From assembly GCA_030490835.1 (NCBI GenBank), contig CM059977.1, positions 11,684,765 to 11,748,764 of the forward strand: a stretch of DNA of 64,000 bases. The letters are read 5' to 3'. Made by a program: the position numbers and the translations under genes. How positions within the stretch are numbered: position 1 is the first letter of the stretch; the number at the start of each line of letters is the position of its first letter. Below are positions 22,701-29,890 of this stretch, piece by piece. The notes under the pieces were generated by a model that saw nothing but the letters and a program-made list of their open reading frames with translations, ran no database searches and was not told where the DNA came from. This DNA is from Annona cherimola (lineage: Eukaryota; Streptophyta; Magnoliopsida; Magnoliales; Annonaceae).

Positions 22701-25010
22701 TTCTTCTCCGTCGAATCCATCGCTGCCTATCTCATCGCCGATTTCCATCGAACCAAAGCTGCCGATTTGATCTGTTTCTGGTCTCTGTCTCTCCTTCGAC
22801 ATTTTCGGTGAACCTCAGAAAGCTTCTTTCTGGTCTTTGTTGCTCTAACCAGCTACTAATTTCCACCAAATTGCAGCAAGATTCTTCGTCCTTCGACATT
22901 TTCTGCAAACTAGCAAACCACAGCAAGTCTATTCTAAAATCCCCTTTTTTGATTCACAACGATCATCTATTCACACTTATTAATTTCATGTTTAATTTTG
23001 AATTAGAGGCTATCGAATTCACCTTTCTCTGCCGTGAGGTCACAACTGTATTTTCAACGTTAAAGCTCATCTACGGGTACCATGAAGTCACAGCCACATT
23101 TCCAAGGTTAAAGCTCATCTCCTCTACTCTTTAAGTACTCTTTGAATTTTTCTTGCTTTCTGTAGTAAATTGCTATTTTAGACTTTTTTATTGATGGATT
23201 TGTGATTTAGAAGTATAGGATCAATAACAAATATATTGATGGAGAATGTTAACCCAAAACTCCAGTCAAGCCCAGATTTCAAAAATTAGATTAGAATTTA
23301 GGTTCACAAATAGGGTTTCGGTTGGGGCTAAGGTTGAAATGAACCCAAGTGTCATAAGCTCAAGTTGCACCCTTATTGGCAGTAGATATTAATTTCACTG
23401 GTGATGCAAAGTTCAAAAATGGCATCTATGACCTTAGATCTTGGATAATAACATTAAAAAATCAAGAACGTAGAGAGACTATTGGAAGACATGGTGATTG
23501 TTGCATCACTAAAATTAATGATGGTTGTTAAATTGATGTATTTAGAAAGTCAACGGAGTATACAAAGAATATATCCATAATGAAGAGGTCAAGATCAACC
23601 ATTGAACCTTTCAATTCAAAAAAAATTATTTGTCTGAAGCAATCCAAGCTGATGGCTGAGGCATGAAAAATGTCAAAGAGGGAAATGGTGAACTTTCATA
23701 CATTATCTTATGTGTAAGATGCCAATTCAACGTGTAGGAATACATTATCAGTTGCTGCAAAAGCCATAAATTAGGATCTCCCCAATCCAAACTGAAATAT
23801 TGATAAAACCCAAAACTGGGATAAGATCATAAGATTGATCTCTCCAAACCTAATCTGACATATTGGTAACAATCAAAAAAGAAATAGGACAAAATGATAC
23901 CTAACAACTAGTATCTGCCCTGGGCCCCTAACAAATTCAGAATTTGTTTAAAATAATTGGATCCATCAGATCAAATACTACAAATTGCTACAGTCTAATC
24001 TCCACAGACTTGGTTCCTTCTCCAAGTCATGGCAAAATAGGAATGCTATGGAGCACTTTTAGTTTTGGACTCCATGAAGACATGGCGTAAATTATTTTGA
24101 CTTTCACTGGCAGCATTGAGTTAGCGTAGTTACATTTTTTAACCAGCATAATCTTGGTGAAACTTCACTTGCAGTGCTACCCTTAAAGATACTGCATTTG
24201 GTGGCAAATGATATCTTTTCTTTTCTTTTATTTTTTTCTCATCATCCCTTGTTTTGCCCAAATTTTGAACCTATGTAACAAAACTTTTGTTTATTTTGAA
24301 TTCCGCTGGTTCAATATCTTCCGCTGAGTAAGACAAATTATATCAATATCGGCACTGATACAGACCTATCCATAATCCGTAAGCATGGACACAAAATCAG
24401 TGATCGGCCTGACACTATGCATGAGACAATTTTTTTTCCCCAAAAAACTCAACTACTGATTCTCAATTCAGTCATTCAATGCACCAGAAAAAAATAATAT
24501 CAAGCCTAAAACTCCTGAACCATACGAAATAATAAGTTCAAGACAGAAATAAAACAAAAGTACTTCCAGCAATTAGTCAATGTATTAGTGGATTGAGATT
24601 TTATTTAAAATGAAAAATTCGTCGGATCAGATAATAGACGATTGTAGCATTTTTCATGAACAAGCATGACGCTCAAGCGATCCAATGAAGAGACGATGCT
24701 TTGAATGACAACATCAATCAACGCGAGAAATCAGAAAACTTATCAGAAAGTGAAACTAAGAAATGTAAGTTCCAAACTTCCTTTCCTCTCATAAATTCCG
24801 CCCAAAGAAATGTACGAATTGAGAGAAAACCTGATCGGATCCCTTTCCGCTGGCTCTGAGCGTAAGCGGAATCGATAGGGATTGTTGAGGAAGGAGCTGA
24901 TGGCCAGAGAAACGAAGCTGAGGGGTCGGAAAATGGAGTTTGGGTCGCCGGAAAACTTCATTGCGGTGGTAGTGGGGCCTGAGGATTAGGGCCTGGAGAA
25001 TTCCCGCCAT
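1691..25010 (-). CDS. BASS4: BASS4-type plastid sodium/metabolite cotransporter, 14 exons
   Basis: Predicted membrane carrier of the bile acid:sodium symporter family, expected in the plastid envelope. CDS is the complement of join(1691..1765, 2662..2763, 3791..3917, 5947..6032, 13101..13168, 13657..13678, 14847..14960, 15067..15135, 15215..15273, 15643..15721, 20065..20132, 20210..20317, 21204..21309, 24831..25010). Every junction is GT/AG and phases agree, giving 420 residues, close to Arabidopsis BASS4 from memory. Residues 1-60 are rich in Arg, Ser and Pro with few acidic residues, like a plastid transit peptide. The rest is a string of hydrophobic helices. Family-like motifs are FCCMPTTLSSGVALT, LAGGN, SQKTLPVM and GLLVLPCVAAHINQ; the SQKT motif fits the SLC10A7/YfeH-like branch. 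The start MAGIL was preferred to an in-frame ATG at 25094. The transported substrate cannot be read from sequence. Transposons fill introns 1, 4, 10 and 11. Confidence 0.93.
2041..2408. repeat. Foldback family B, copy 1
   Basis: A near-complete inverted repeat in BASS4 intron 13. The ends carry CTTCGGTGC(A/T)CC, and the inner arms carry CCAAAAATGGTAAAA and its complement. The centre around 2205-2245 (TTTTAGTCATTTTTAAAT) is itself palindromic. Confidence 0.75.
2662..2763 (-). CDS. BASS4: BASS4 exon 13 (residues 363-396)
   Basis: Reads KTLPVMVAVAEQLGGALGE then SGLLVLPCVAAHINQ, with acceptor GTCACAG and donor GTCATG. Joined to exon 12 it makes the SQKT motif. By homology it is the C-terminal crossover-helix region. 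Confidence 0.95.
3595..3743 (-). pseudogene. Decayed duplicate of BASS4 exon 12
   Basis: Inside intron 12, 47 bp downstream of exon 12, a second copy starts after a preserved TTGCAG acceptor and reads LLHFVFFAFNSIAIWSLS, parallel to LLHFVLLVFNSFVMWSAS in the true exon. It is 149 bp against 127 bp; 22 extra bases in a T/C-rich stretch shift the frame and bring a stop. The end of the exon (IIIASQ against IIVASQ) reappears in another frame. The donor is broken: the G of the exon end is followed by TT instead of GT. It looks like a former tandem exon duplication that is now dead. Confidence 0.85.
3791..3917 (-). CDS. BASS4: BASS4 exon 12 (residues 320-362), functional copy
   Basis: Reads LLHFVLLVFNSFVMWSASA and ends ALIIVASQ, with acceptor TTGCAG and donor GTATAT. 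A decayed second copy lies at 3595-3743. This copy has an intact frame and donor, so it is taken as the used one. Confidence 0.93.
4414..5613. mobile_element. Long-TIR element, Pack-MULE-like, in BASS4 intron 11
   Basis: The outer roughly 130 bp at each end are inverted relatives: GGTAAATCCCAAATATA at the left and, on the other strand, GGTTTATCTCAAATATA at the right, with TTTATAC(T/C)CATTC further in. Between them about 4600-5430 is clearly richer in GC than the AT-rich intron and looks like captured gene sequence. No reading frame in it is long or recognisable, and stops interrupt both strands. No clean 9-bp target duplication was found, so the age is probably considerable and the MULE assignment is inferred from the long inverted ends. 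Confidence 0.55.
5947..6032 (-). CDS. BASS4: BASS4 exon 11 (residues 292-319)
   Basis: Reads VPWTQVSRSRPLLLMVKPA then VFILAIGMG, with acceptor CCCTAG and donor GTAAGC. The PWxQVSRSR motif is a clear BASS4 landmark. Confidence 0.95.
6796..7160. repeat. Foldback family B, copy 2
   Basis: In BASS4 intron 10. It carries AGCTTCGGTGCACCCGAG at the left, and GTCTCCAAAAATGGTAAAAA and GCACCGAGGTGCATTC at the right, matching the copy at 2041-2408. Confidence 0.75.
7440..7542. repeat. Direct-repeat unit A at the hAT target
   Basis: Contains CTTTTGATCTCTCACGAG and AGATTGCATAAT. It resembles units at 11717-11800 and 12262-12345, so the hAT element landed inside an existing local tandem repeat. Confidence 0.6.
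7551..11708 (+). mobile_element. Full-length hAT transposon (4,158 bp), transposase broken
   Basis: The ends are TAGGGGTGCAACTTGGGC and the complement of GCCCGAGTTGCACCCCTA (17 of 18 match). The 8-bp target duplication TTCACACC lies at 7543-7550 and 11709-11716. The TAGGG end fits the hAT end consensus. It carries a decayed Ac/Tam3-like transposase on the plus strand, antisense to BASS4, inside intron 10. The right subterminal region has GGGTTAGGGTT-type arrays. An internally deleted relative lies at 36623-37545 and an older one at 21690-23375. Confidence 0.95.
8729..10899 (+). pseudogene. hAT (Ac/Tam3, RICESLEEPER-like) transposase, pseudogene
   Basis: Parts in order: an N-terminal leader from the ATG at 8729; a BED zinc finger near 8930-9035 reading WGICKYCKVKLKCPST, then TLTRHLKLC; the core frame 9115-9438 with CLTTDLWTSNQN (first catalytic Asp); the frame 9508-10626 with LTVDNASAND (second catalytic Asp), LDVSTRLNSTYLML and the start of the C-terminal dimerisation domain DSLAWWS; then RVLDQYRS. 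After a putative intron (donor near 10767) the C-terminus ends at 10899. Lesions: a stop near 8857, a TAA in the finger, a frame change before 9115, TGA at 9436 and TGA at 10624. It therefore cannot make full-length enzyme. Confidence 0.88.
11717..12005. repeat. Direct-repeat unit B, right of the hAT element
   Basis: Starts TTGCTTTTGATCTCTCATAG and shares AATAGAGATCACC, CATGTAATT/CATGTAATC and ATAATACAA(A)TTTTTATTC blocks in the same order with 12262-12540. Confidence 0.65.
12262..12540. repeat. Direct-repeat unit C
   Basis: About 545 bp downstream of unit B, in the same orientation. Shared blocks include CTTTTGATCTCTC, AATAGAGATCACC and TATAATACAAA. Confidence 0.65.
12541..13100. other. Rest of BASS4 intron 10 near exon 10
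   Basis: Noncoding. It contains a (TG)n run near 12565-12580. I see no gene or recognisable element here. Confidence 0.4.
13101..13168 (-). CDS. BASS4: BASS4 exon 10 (residues 269-291)
   Basis: Reads GVAKYVDDNRGFFSMMSA then VCLSL, with acceptor CTATAG and donor GTACTA. It corresponds to the hydrophilic loop before a membrane helix. The intron that follows is 7,068 bp and holds the hAT element. Confidence 0.92.
13657..13678 (-). CDS. BASS4: BASS4 micro-exon 9 (residues 262-268)
   Basis: A 22-bp exon reading VIRNSFH plus one base, between the acceptor TTACAG and donor GTAAGT. It matches the VIRESFKG block known in BASS4 and is required for phase continuity between exons 8 and 10. It is too short to appear as an open frame by itself. 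Confidence 0.9.
14355..14640. repeat. Possible MITE-A copy in BASS4 intron 8
   Basis: The right end CCCATTCCCAAACACACCC matches the family terminus (complement GGGTGTGTTTGGGAATG). The left boundary is unclear and the interior is diverged, so this is tentative. Confidence 0.4.
14847..14960 (-). CDS. BASS4: BASS4 exon 8 (residues 224-261)
   Basis: Reads IPFSLSKLVAGGIGVSV and ends LVPLILGK, with acceptor TTTCAG and donor GTATCT. It contains a loop with two adjacent glycines and the following membrane helix. Confidence 0.95.
15067..15135 (-). CDS. BASS4: BASS4 exon 7 (residues 201-223)
   Basis: Reads LAGGNSALALAMTILSS then LLGILI. The acceptor is ATGCAG and the donor GTAAGT. The GGN followed by small residues is strongly conserved in the family. 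Confidence 0.95.
15215..15273 (-). CDS. BASS4: BASS4 exon 6 (residues 181-200)
   Basis: Reads GLSIFCCMPTTLSSGVALTR, with acceptor AACAG and donor GTAAGT. By family homology the PTTLSSG stretch is the broken-helix crossover that lines the substrate/sodium site. Confidence 0.95.
15643..15721 (-). CDS. BASS4: BASS4 exon 5 (residues 155-180)
   Basis: Reads VSILLLTPLFSRLILKIQL then VPQEFVT, with acceptor TTTTAG and donor GTACTC. It is a membrane helix followed by a short loop. Confidence 0.92.
15964..15999. repeat. (GAA)n microsatellite
   Basis: About 12 uninterrupted AAG/GAA units in BASS4 intron 4. Confidence 0.95.
16090..16170 (-). pseudogene. Extra retropepsin copy (MDIAHVLFGRPWLFD)
   Basis: Reads MDIAHVLFGRPWLFDMND on the minus strand. 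The same stretch recurs at about 16565-16650 and 17310-17370, so the element contains three partial copies. Confidence 0.7.
16745..17060 (-). pseudogene. Ty3/gypsy integrase fragment
   Basis: Reads FYWPSVKRDVGKVVSICWTC (end of the zinc-binding domain), then GLYTPLLVPFTPWKNIS, then LGLPRTPRGYDFNLVVVDRL at the start of the catalytic core. After a frame change it continues MTHFLSCNKTADAS and LFIKEIVRLHG, where it joins abruptly to protease-region sequence. The catalytic core is incomplete. Confidence 0.85.
17320..17650 (-). pseudogene. Ty3/gypsy retropepsin-region fragment
   Basis: Frame-broken blocks NEIKLEHHPQTYRVPWVDK and LVVLGYL (from LLGRPWLFD-type sequence) are followed downstream by STYPFRQDWKSILLKPAKPS. 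This order is typical of the protease-to-RT linker of plant Ty3/gypsy elements. Confidence 0.65.
18080..18343. repeat. MITE-A copy 2 (264 bp)
   Basis: Ends are GGGTGTATTTGGCAATG and, at the right, TTCATTCCCAAACATGCC. It is nested in the Ty3/gypsy relic and reads in the opposite orientation to the copy at 19743. Confidence 0.75.
18470..19064 (-). pseudogene. Ty3/gypsy gag fragment
   Basis: An open frame from 19064 (MSYVNLLLERSLNNF) leads, with stops, into KIEVDVSSLNGMFDLGDF then IDWITILERFF. This matches the retrotransposon gag pattern of a target fold followed by FxDWLxxxERxF. Confidence 0.65.
19743..20030. repeat. MITE-A copy 3 (288 bp) with TAA duplication
   Basis: Starts AGGTGTGTTTGGGAAGTG and ends AAACAAAAATCTCC, flanked by TAA on both sides (19740-19742, 20031-20033). 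A 3-bp TWA duplication with short inverted ends fits PIF/Harbinger (Tourist-like) MITEs. It lies 34 bp from BASS4 exon 4. Confidence 0.8.
20065..20132 (-). CDS. BASS4: BASS4 exon 4 (residues 132-154)
   Basis: Reads GLTLRSDEIGAALEAW and ends VGL at donor GTATGA. The acceptor is GCTTAG. Intron 3 is only 77 bp, but the next intron is 4.3 kb because of a Ty3/gypsy relic. Confidence 0.9.
20210..20317 (-). CDS. BASS4: BASS4 exon 3 (residues 96-131)
   Basis: Reads ALVTAVILGLANPSLGCLA, then a segment ending in STFGIFLIS. The acceptor is ATGCAG and the donor GTAAAT. The GLANPSLGCL and STFGIF blocks are typical of the N-terminal half of BASS4 proteins. Confidence 0.92.
21204..21309 (-). CDS. BASS4: BASS4 exon 2 (residues 61-95 plus one base)
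   Basis: Reads EGSNGSQDLGNF through LLGFAVANFLPL between the acceptor TTTCAG and donor GTAACT. It begins the first membrane segment. Confidence 0.88.
21853..22396. repeat. Family D repeat, copy 1 (about 540 bp), nested in old hAT copy
   Basis: The ends carry GCTTCTATG and GTAACTCC/GGAGTTAC-like inverted sequence: CTATGTAACTCC at the left, and GGGGGTTACATGG and TACATAGAAGCGAGCC at the right. It matches 48741-49235 over most of its length (for example TAAAATGATTTAATGTTAAA). It contains a (TA)n run near 22148-22170. Confidence 0.75.
22412..23134 (+). other. Open frame of 240 residues inside old hAT copy, not recognised
   Basis: An uninterrupted frame, rich in Ser and Leu, made mostly of imperfect internal repeats around TTTCTGGTCTCTGT (22564, 22652, 22770, 22828). 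I see no known domain. It lies where the hAT family keeps its leader region and may be chance openness of a repeated T/C-rich sequence. Confidence 0.3.
23376..24830. other. Rest of BASS4 intron 1
   Basis: Noncoding, between the old hAT copy and exon 1. I see no gene and no element I can name. Confidence 0.4.
24831..25010 (-). CDS. BASS4: BASS4 exon 1 (residues 1-60)
   Basis: Starts MAGILQALILRPHY and ends GKGSDQ before the donor GTTTTC, phase 0. It is basic and hydroxylated with almost no acidic residues, which is why I read it as a transit peptide. An in-frame upstream ATG at 25094 would add 28 aromatic-rich residues and is the less likely start. Confidence 0.85.
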
Positions 25011-25386
25011 CAATTCAATCCGTGAAAAAAACAGAGGGGGCCGTGGATAAAACTGAAAAAGAGATGCATAGTAGAAACGCGGGTGCATGTACATTTTGCC
25101 AATTTTTTATTTTTTGGCCAGATTTCATATATACTCCACTTATATTCATTAACTTTCAAAAATATATCTCATATCTATGATTTTTTCATCCTAATTCCAC
25201 ATGTACCATGTGGTTAGTAATCAGTTAATTAATTAAGTCATTAACCCCCACTAAAATGATAAATATGCTCATACCTCAATATAATTTAGAGTTGTTTGTT
25301 CAAAATTAAATATTTATATTTAAATAATATATTATTTTATAACTATAGAATTATTAAGGATCCATTATAATGTGAATTTTTAGCTA

Positions 25387-25664
25387 TGGGGTGTATTTAA
25401 GAAGTGATAAAATTTTTGCACGAAAAGTTTTTTAAATGAGATAAAATAATATGATATGATACGAGTAATGATGAGAAATAAATAAAATTAAATTAAAATA
25501 AAATAATTGGTTATATAAGTAATTGTATATAAATAATTAAAAAATAAAGTAATTTGTATAATAAAATGTGAATAAATAATTAAAAATATAGTGATTACAA
25601 AGAATAAAAAGTTTCATATTGAAATGTTTTGATTAAAAATTTATACGGCGAGACAAACATACTC
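25387..25664. repeat. MITE-A copy 4
   Basis: Starts GGGGTGTATTTAAGAAGTG and ends GAGACAAACATACTC. The interior blocks GAGTAATGATGAGAAATA and TATATAAGTAATTGTATA match the copy at 19743. It lies about 0.4 kb upstream of the BASS4 start. Confidence 0.75.
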
Positions 25665-26775
25665 ATAGAATCATAATTAGAAATGAACATATTTGTCATT
25701 TTACCATGAATTAAAGTGCTTTGTAATGAATTCTTAATAGCACGAGTATATGTAAAATTATGATAAAAATTCATGAATATAAGAGTAAATTTTAAAATTT
25801 TATGAATATAAATGAAATTAAAAGTAACGTCCATAGGTGTATAAAAATTCGTCCCCTTTTTTATGAAATTGTAAGTCATAGTGTATCTAATTTAATTCAC
25901 ATAAAAATTTATAATTTCTAAATATATATATTTATGAACTTTAGAAGACAATTATTTTGGAAAAGACTACTTAAATAATTCCGAAGCTATAAATTTATGA
26001 AATTTTTAGAAAAATATATACACGAAATTATAACATTCTCTGTAAATTTTAAAATACTTAAGACTATATGTTTATTAAAAAAAAAATTTAAATCACATAT
26101 GCAATCTAGCGAGTTGTTAGCCGAGCTAACGGGATTATAATTCTTGTTTATGATGTCTAAAATAACTTTGATTAAAAACTTCTATATTTATTCAAAATTT
26201 TAACACCTTTTTAAAGTAAATATAATAACATTAAAATTAAATACGCAACATAAAACATTTCTAAATTTATGTGATTTTCATATTATCACCAAATACATGT
26301 GGATAAATGCTATATGTTTTAATTTTTGAAATATGGGTTTTTTTTTAATCAAAACTTTTAAATTTAAATATTTTTAAATTATTTTTTTTGGGAATTTTTC
26401 TATACAAACTTTTCAACTATTTCGCGTACAAGTGTTTCTACATAACTACCATTTCTCTTAACTCATTACCCATATTATATGTTGTCATTTTCTTCCATTT
26501 TAAAAGCTTTCCCGCTAAAAACCTTTTATCGGTTGTGTGAACGGTGAAGACGTGAGCTACATCAGACGCGTCTAAAGTCTAAACTACGCTGAGACGGATG
26601 AATGTTCTATGGACGATAGAGTCATGAGTTACAAGATCTCGGATGGCAGGCGGGTATAAGCTACGTCGGAACGTTGAACCGATGCGAGCGCATAGGCTGC
26701 GCTGGTAGGTATTATGAGGTGTTTTAGTCAACGCCAACTCGCATTTTGGTGAATTCGTTCTTCAAAATCCACTTA
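25665..26775. other. Intergenic AT-rich sequence
   Basis: No gene is visible. It includes a short CpG-bearing cryptic repeat at about 26545-26715, described among the findings. Confidence 0.4.
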
Positions 26776-27055
26776 GGATATGCTTGGAAGAGGCAAAAGA
26801 AAATGTGAGAATGGAAAAATGGAAAAAAAAAATTAAAAGTAAAAGATTAGTGCGATGTGATAGAAGTAATAGTTAGTAATCAAATATAAAGTTAAAATAG
26901 ATAAAACGTGATCTAAAAATGTGAAAAAGTAATTAAAATATAGTGTTAGTAATAGAAAATATAAGGTAATTGAATAACTAAAATATTAAATTATATCAAA
27001 AGGTTGTAAGAATGAATTGGAAATTTTTTTCCACTACGTCTTACCAAATTCACCC
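26776..27055. repeat. MITE-A copy 5 (280 bp) with TTA duplication
   Basis: Starts GGATATGCTTGGAAGAGG and ends with CCAAATTCACCC. TTA flanks both sides (26773-26775, 27056-27058). The interior is more diverged than in other copies. Confidence 0.7.
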
Positions 27056-27637
27056 TTAAACCACTTATTAAAAAAAATTCACCCGTAAACCACATGGGTG
27101 AAAAACTAAGCAGGTTGACTCATACTCGATCCTAACTCAACCTTACTAAGTTAAGCGAGGTCGTGATTGATATTTTGGTTCAATGGGTTTGGAGTGAGTA
27201 ACGTGGGTTGACAACCCACTCTTAACCCACCCTACTTGGGCGTATAAAAATATTTTTAAAAGTAAAATAAGGTACAAATTTAACATATATGTTTATTTTC
27301 ACCTAAAATTTTATTACTATTGATGATATTTTACTTAATTTCACTAATTAGTCATATGTATAAGTATCAATATAAATTCATCAATATTGATATAAATCTA
27401 CTTTCATTTATAAAAACATTAATCTCCGCAAATAAAATTTAAATATTACTGGTCCTTACTTTTAGAAATTAGCAATATATTCGACTATTTAATTTATAAG
27501 TTTAGCATAACCCTGACTTTATAATAGACAAGTGTATAAATTCTTGAGACTATTATATTTAAATTTATATCACTAACATAAATAAAAAAATTTATATTGC
27601 TAACTTAGAAACAACTAATTGTTTGACTTAAGACTTA

Positions 27638-27928
27638 CGTTCTATTTGTTTACCAATAAAAATGTTTAAATTAAAAATTTTGGATTTAAAATTTTTTACT
27701 ATCATCAAATATCATATTTTTAATTATTTATTCATGTCTTCCTGTACAACTATTATATTTTTTAATTATTTTCATACAACTACTTATACAACTAACATAT
27801 TTATTTTAATTTTATTATCCCTACTCTTTATCATTATTCCTATCATATCACACCATTTTCCACCTTTAAAAGATTTTTACATTAAAAAAATTTCATTCAA
27901 AAAATTTATTACTTTCCAAGCACACCAT
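27638..27928. repeat. MITE-A copy 6
   Basis: The interior TACAACTAACATATTTATTT and ATTCCTATCATATCACA and the end CTTTCCAAGCACACC match the family in the reverse orientation. TTA lies just before the left end. Confidence 0.75.
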
Positions 27929-28271
27929 TTATGAAATAATTAGATTATAAGGTTGGCCTTGTTATAACTTATAACGCATTATAAAATATAAAATTAATAA
28001 GGAAATTTTCAAAATTGGGCTATGAATTGGTTAACCTTAACCCAGTTGGGTGGCCCGCACCCAAGTCAATCTAAACCCCATATAATGATTTATTTATGCA
28101 AATATCAACGCGATGCTAAAATCTTTCTTATTGGCCACTGATTCAACAAACATCAAATTTGATAAGTTTTATAATCTATAATTAATGTAAACCTTACACT
28201 AGTCTAATTTTTTCATTTTTAAACTTCAGAAATAATATCTAGACGTGTCAAAATTTTTAAAATAATGATTA

Positions 28272-29354
28272 TGTGGCGCCCCCAACCCGAGCATCACATC
28301 CTGAGCCTTACCTCGGGATCGTTATTGACTGGTAAACGTGATCAGGATTGTTGCCCTGTCACACGGCGGGATTTATTGGATATTTATCCATTCAGCCATT
28401 ATTCCTTAAAATTTAATGTTATGCTGTTTTCCATCAAATGCCCATTTAAACTAACTTTTGCCCTGATATGCACATTTAATATCATACATATTCATAAAAA
28501 TTCATATCATGCTCAGCATCCATTGTCACTTGTTCATAAAATATATCATATATGATCATAAAGATATCAAATATTAAGTTATTTTACAACCAGTTGCCAT
28601 AAGCGGCACATATTAAAATTCATTAAGTTTTTACACTCTCTCATGCTCAATTCATGCTCCTTTGTCTTCTTCATTTCTTTTACCTGTCTATGAGTTTGGA
28701 AAACAAAACGTGAGTTGTAAACTCAATAAGCAAGCTATATATATATATGAGAGCTGTTCCGGTGCAGTGGCCCAAAATGGGGCCCACATGATCATGAAAT
28801 CATGATCTACTCCACCAATTGTATTTAAAATAATGTATTCTATTATCGTACCAATTTTCATCCCAATCAGATATGTTTATGGGCCCCATCTGAAAATGGT
28901 ACAAATCCAACGTAAAAATGGTACAAATCCAATGTAATAAAATAGTTTGATGTAAATAACAACTTTAAAGTATCTGATTGGGATGAAAATTGGTATGGTA
29001 ATAGAATACATTATTCTAAATACAATTTGTGGAGTAGATCATGATTTCATGATCATGTGGGCCCCATTTTGGGGCCACTGCACCGCTGTTCCGATGCAGT
29101 GATGCTGCACCGGAACAACCCTCTATATATATATATTTCAGGCAAATCATTTCGAAGGCAACATTGTTCAAAAGCATTCATCTCCATTTAGTAGGAGACA
29201 CTTAGTAAGTGATCAACTATCTGCGGAGCAGAAATGTTTTTATTTAAAACAACTTGGAAAGCAACATTATACCCCCTCGAGGGTATATCATGACATCATA
29301 CGATGAAATCTAGCTAGGCGACCATCCGTTTTCATCTTCTCCCATCCAGGGAGG
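28272..29354 (-). repeat. LTR 3'-terminal module, copy 1
   Basis: Starts TGTGGCGCCCCCAACCCGAG and shares CGGGATCGTT, TGGTAAACGTGA, CAGGATTGTTGCCCTG and AAGCAAGCTATA blocks with 29363-29890. About 708 bp once the foldback insertion is removed. Confidence 0.7.
28749..29123. mobile_element. Young foldback element with about 115-bp near-identical arms
   Basis: The arms at about 28762-28875 and 28971-29088 are inverted copies with only a few mismatches, through CAAAATGGGGCCCACATGAT and ACCAATTTTCATCCCAATCA. The outer ends are GAGAGCTGTTCCGGTGCA and the complement of TGCACCGGAACAACCCTC. It is inserted in a TA run inside the solo LTR. The right end has an extra duplicated GTTCCGATGCAGTGATGC stretch. 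Confidence 0.88.
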
Positions 29355-29362
29355 CGCCTTGG

Positions 29363-29890
29363 TGTGGCGCCCCGAACCGAGGTGCCTAGAAGCTTTACTC
29401 CGGGATCGTTTTGATTGGTAAACGTGACTCAGGATTGTTGCCCTGATCACACGGCAGAATTTTTTTTTTTTTCATCAATACATGGAAAATTCCCATCATT
29501 CATCCAATTTGAAATATATTTCACATAACACAGTTATGATCAAAAACTATTCCATAAACATTTTCATTGGAATAAAAATATTCCCTTTTCATCTCAAAAT
29601 TATCATCGTTGTTTTTACATAAAGTTTACATAAACATCATTTATATCAAAAACTACATAACACTTGGCATGCTGCCTTCATCGTCATTTTCTGTCTGTTG
29701 TTGAAAAAGCATGGGTGAGTAATAATACTCAGTAAGCAAGCTATACATAATTTTTCAATCATTTTCATGCATTTCGTAAAATGCAAATGCAATGCATACA
29801 TAGCATTCATGACATTCCTTTGGATGTGACGCTAGCTAGGCGCTCATCTCATACATGCTCCCATTTCAGGGAGGTCGCCGCCGGCCTGGG
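29363..29890 (-). repeat. LTR 3'-terminal module, copy 2
   Basis: Starts TGTGGCGCCCCGAACCGAGG directly after copy 1. The shared right block is CTAGCTAGGCG with CAGGGAGG. This puts two LTR 3' ends in tandem inside a single target duplication. Confidence 0.7.

Larger units (their letters stand above)
21690..23375 (+). mobile_element. Old non-autonomous copy of the 7551-11708 hAT family
   Basis: The left end (21690 on) aligns with the start of the element at 36623, including AAAATGCAGAAGTGTTAGAA against AAAATATGCAGTGTTGAAA and several GAGCCCGA motifs. The right end from 23150 matches TTTGAATTTTTCTTGCTTTC and closes with AGTTGCACCCTTA. No target duplication is visible. It has no transposase. A family D element (21853-22396) is nested inside. 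It sits in BASS4 intron 1. Confidence 0.75.

Noticed and set aside
27105..28085. Another hAT-like element with GGGTT-rich ends
   Set aside because: Both ends are rich in AACCC/GGGTT words, but I found no matching inverted ends or 8-bp duplication.
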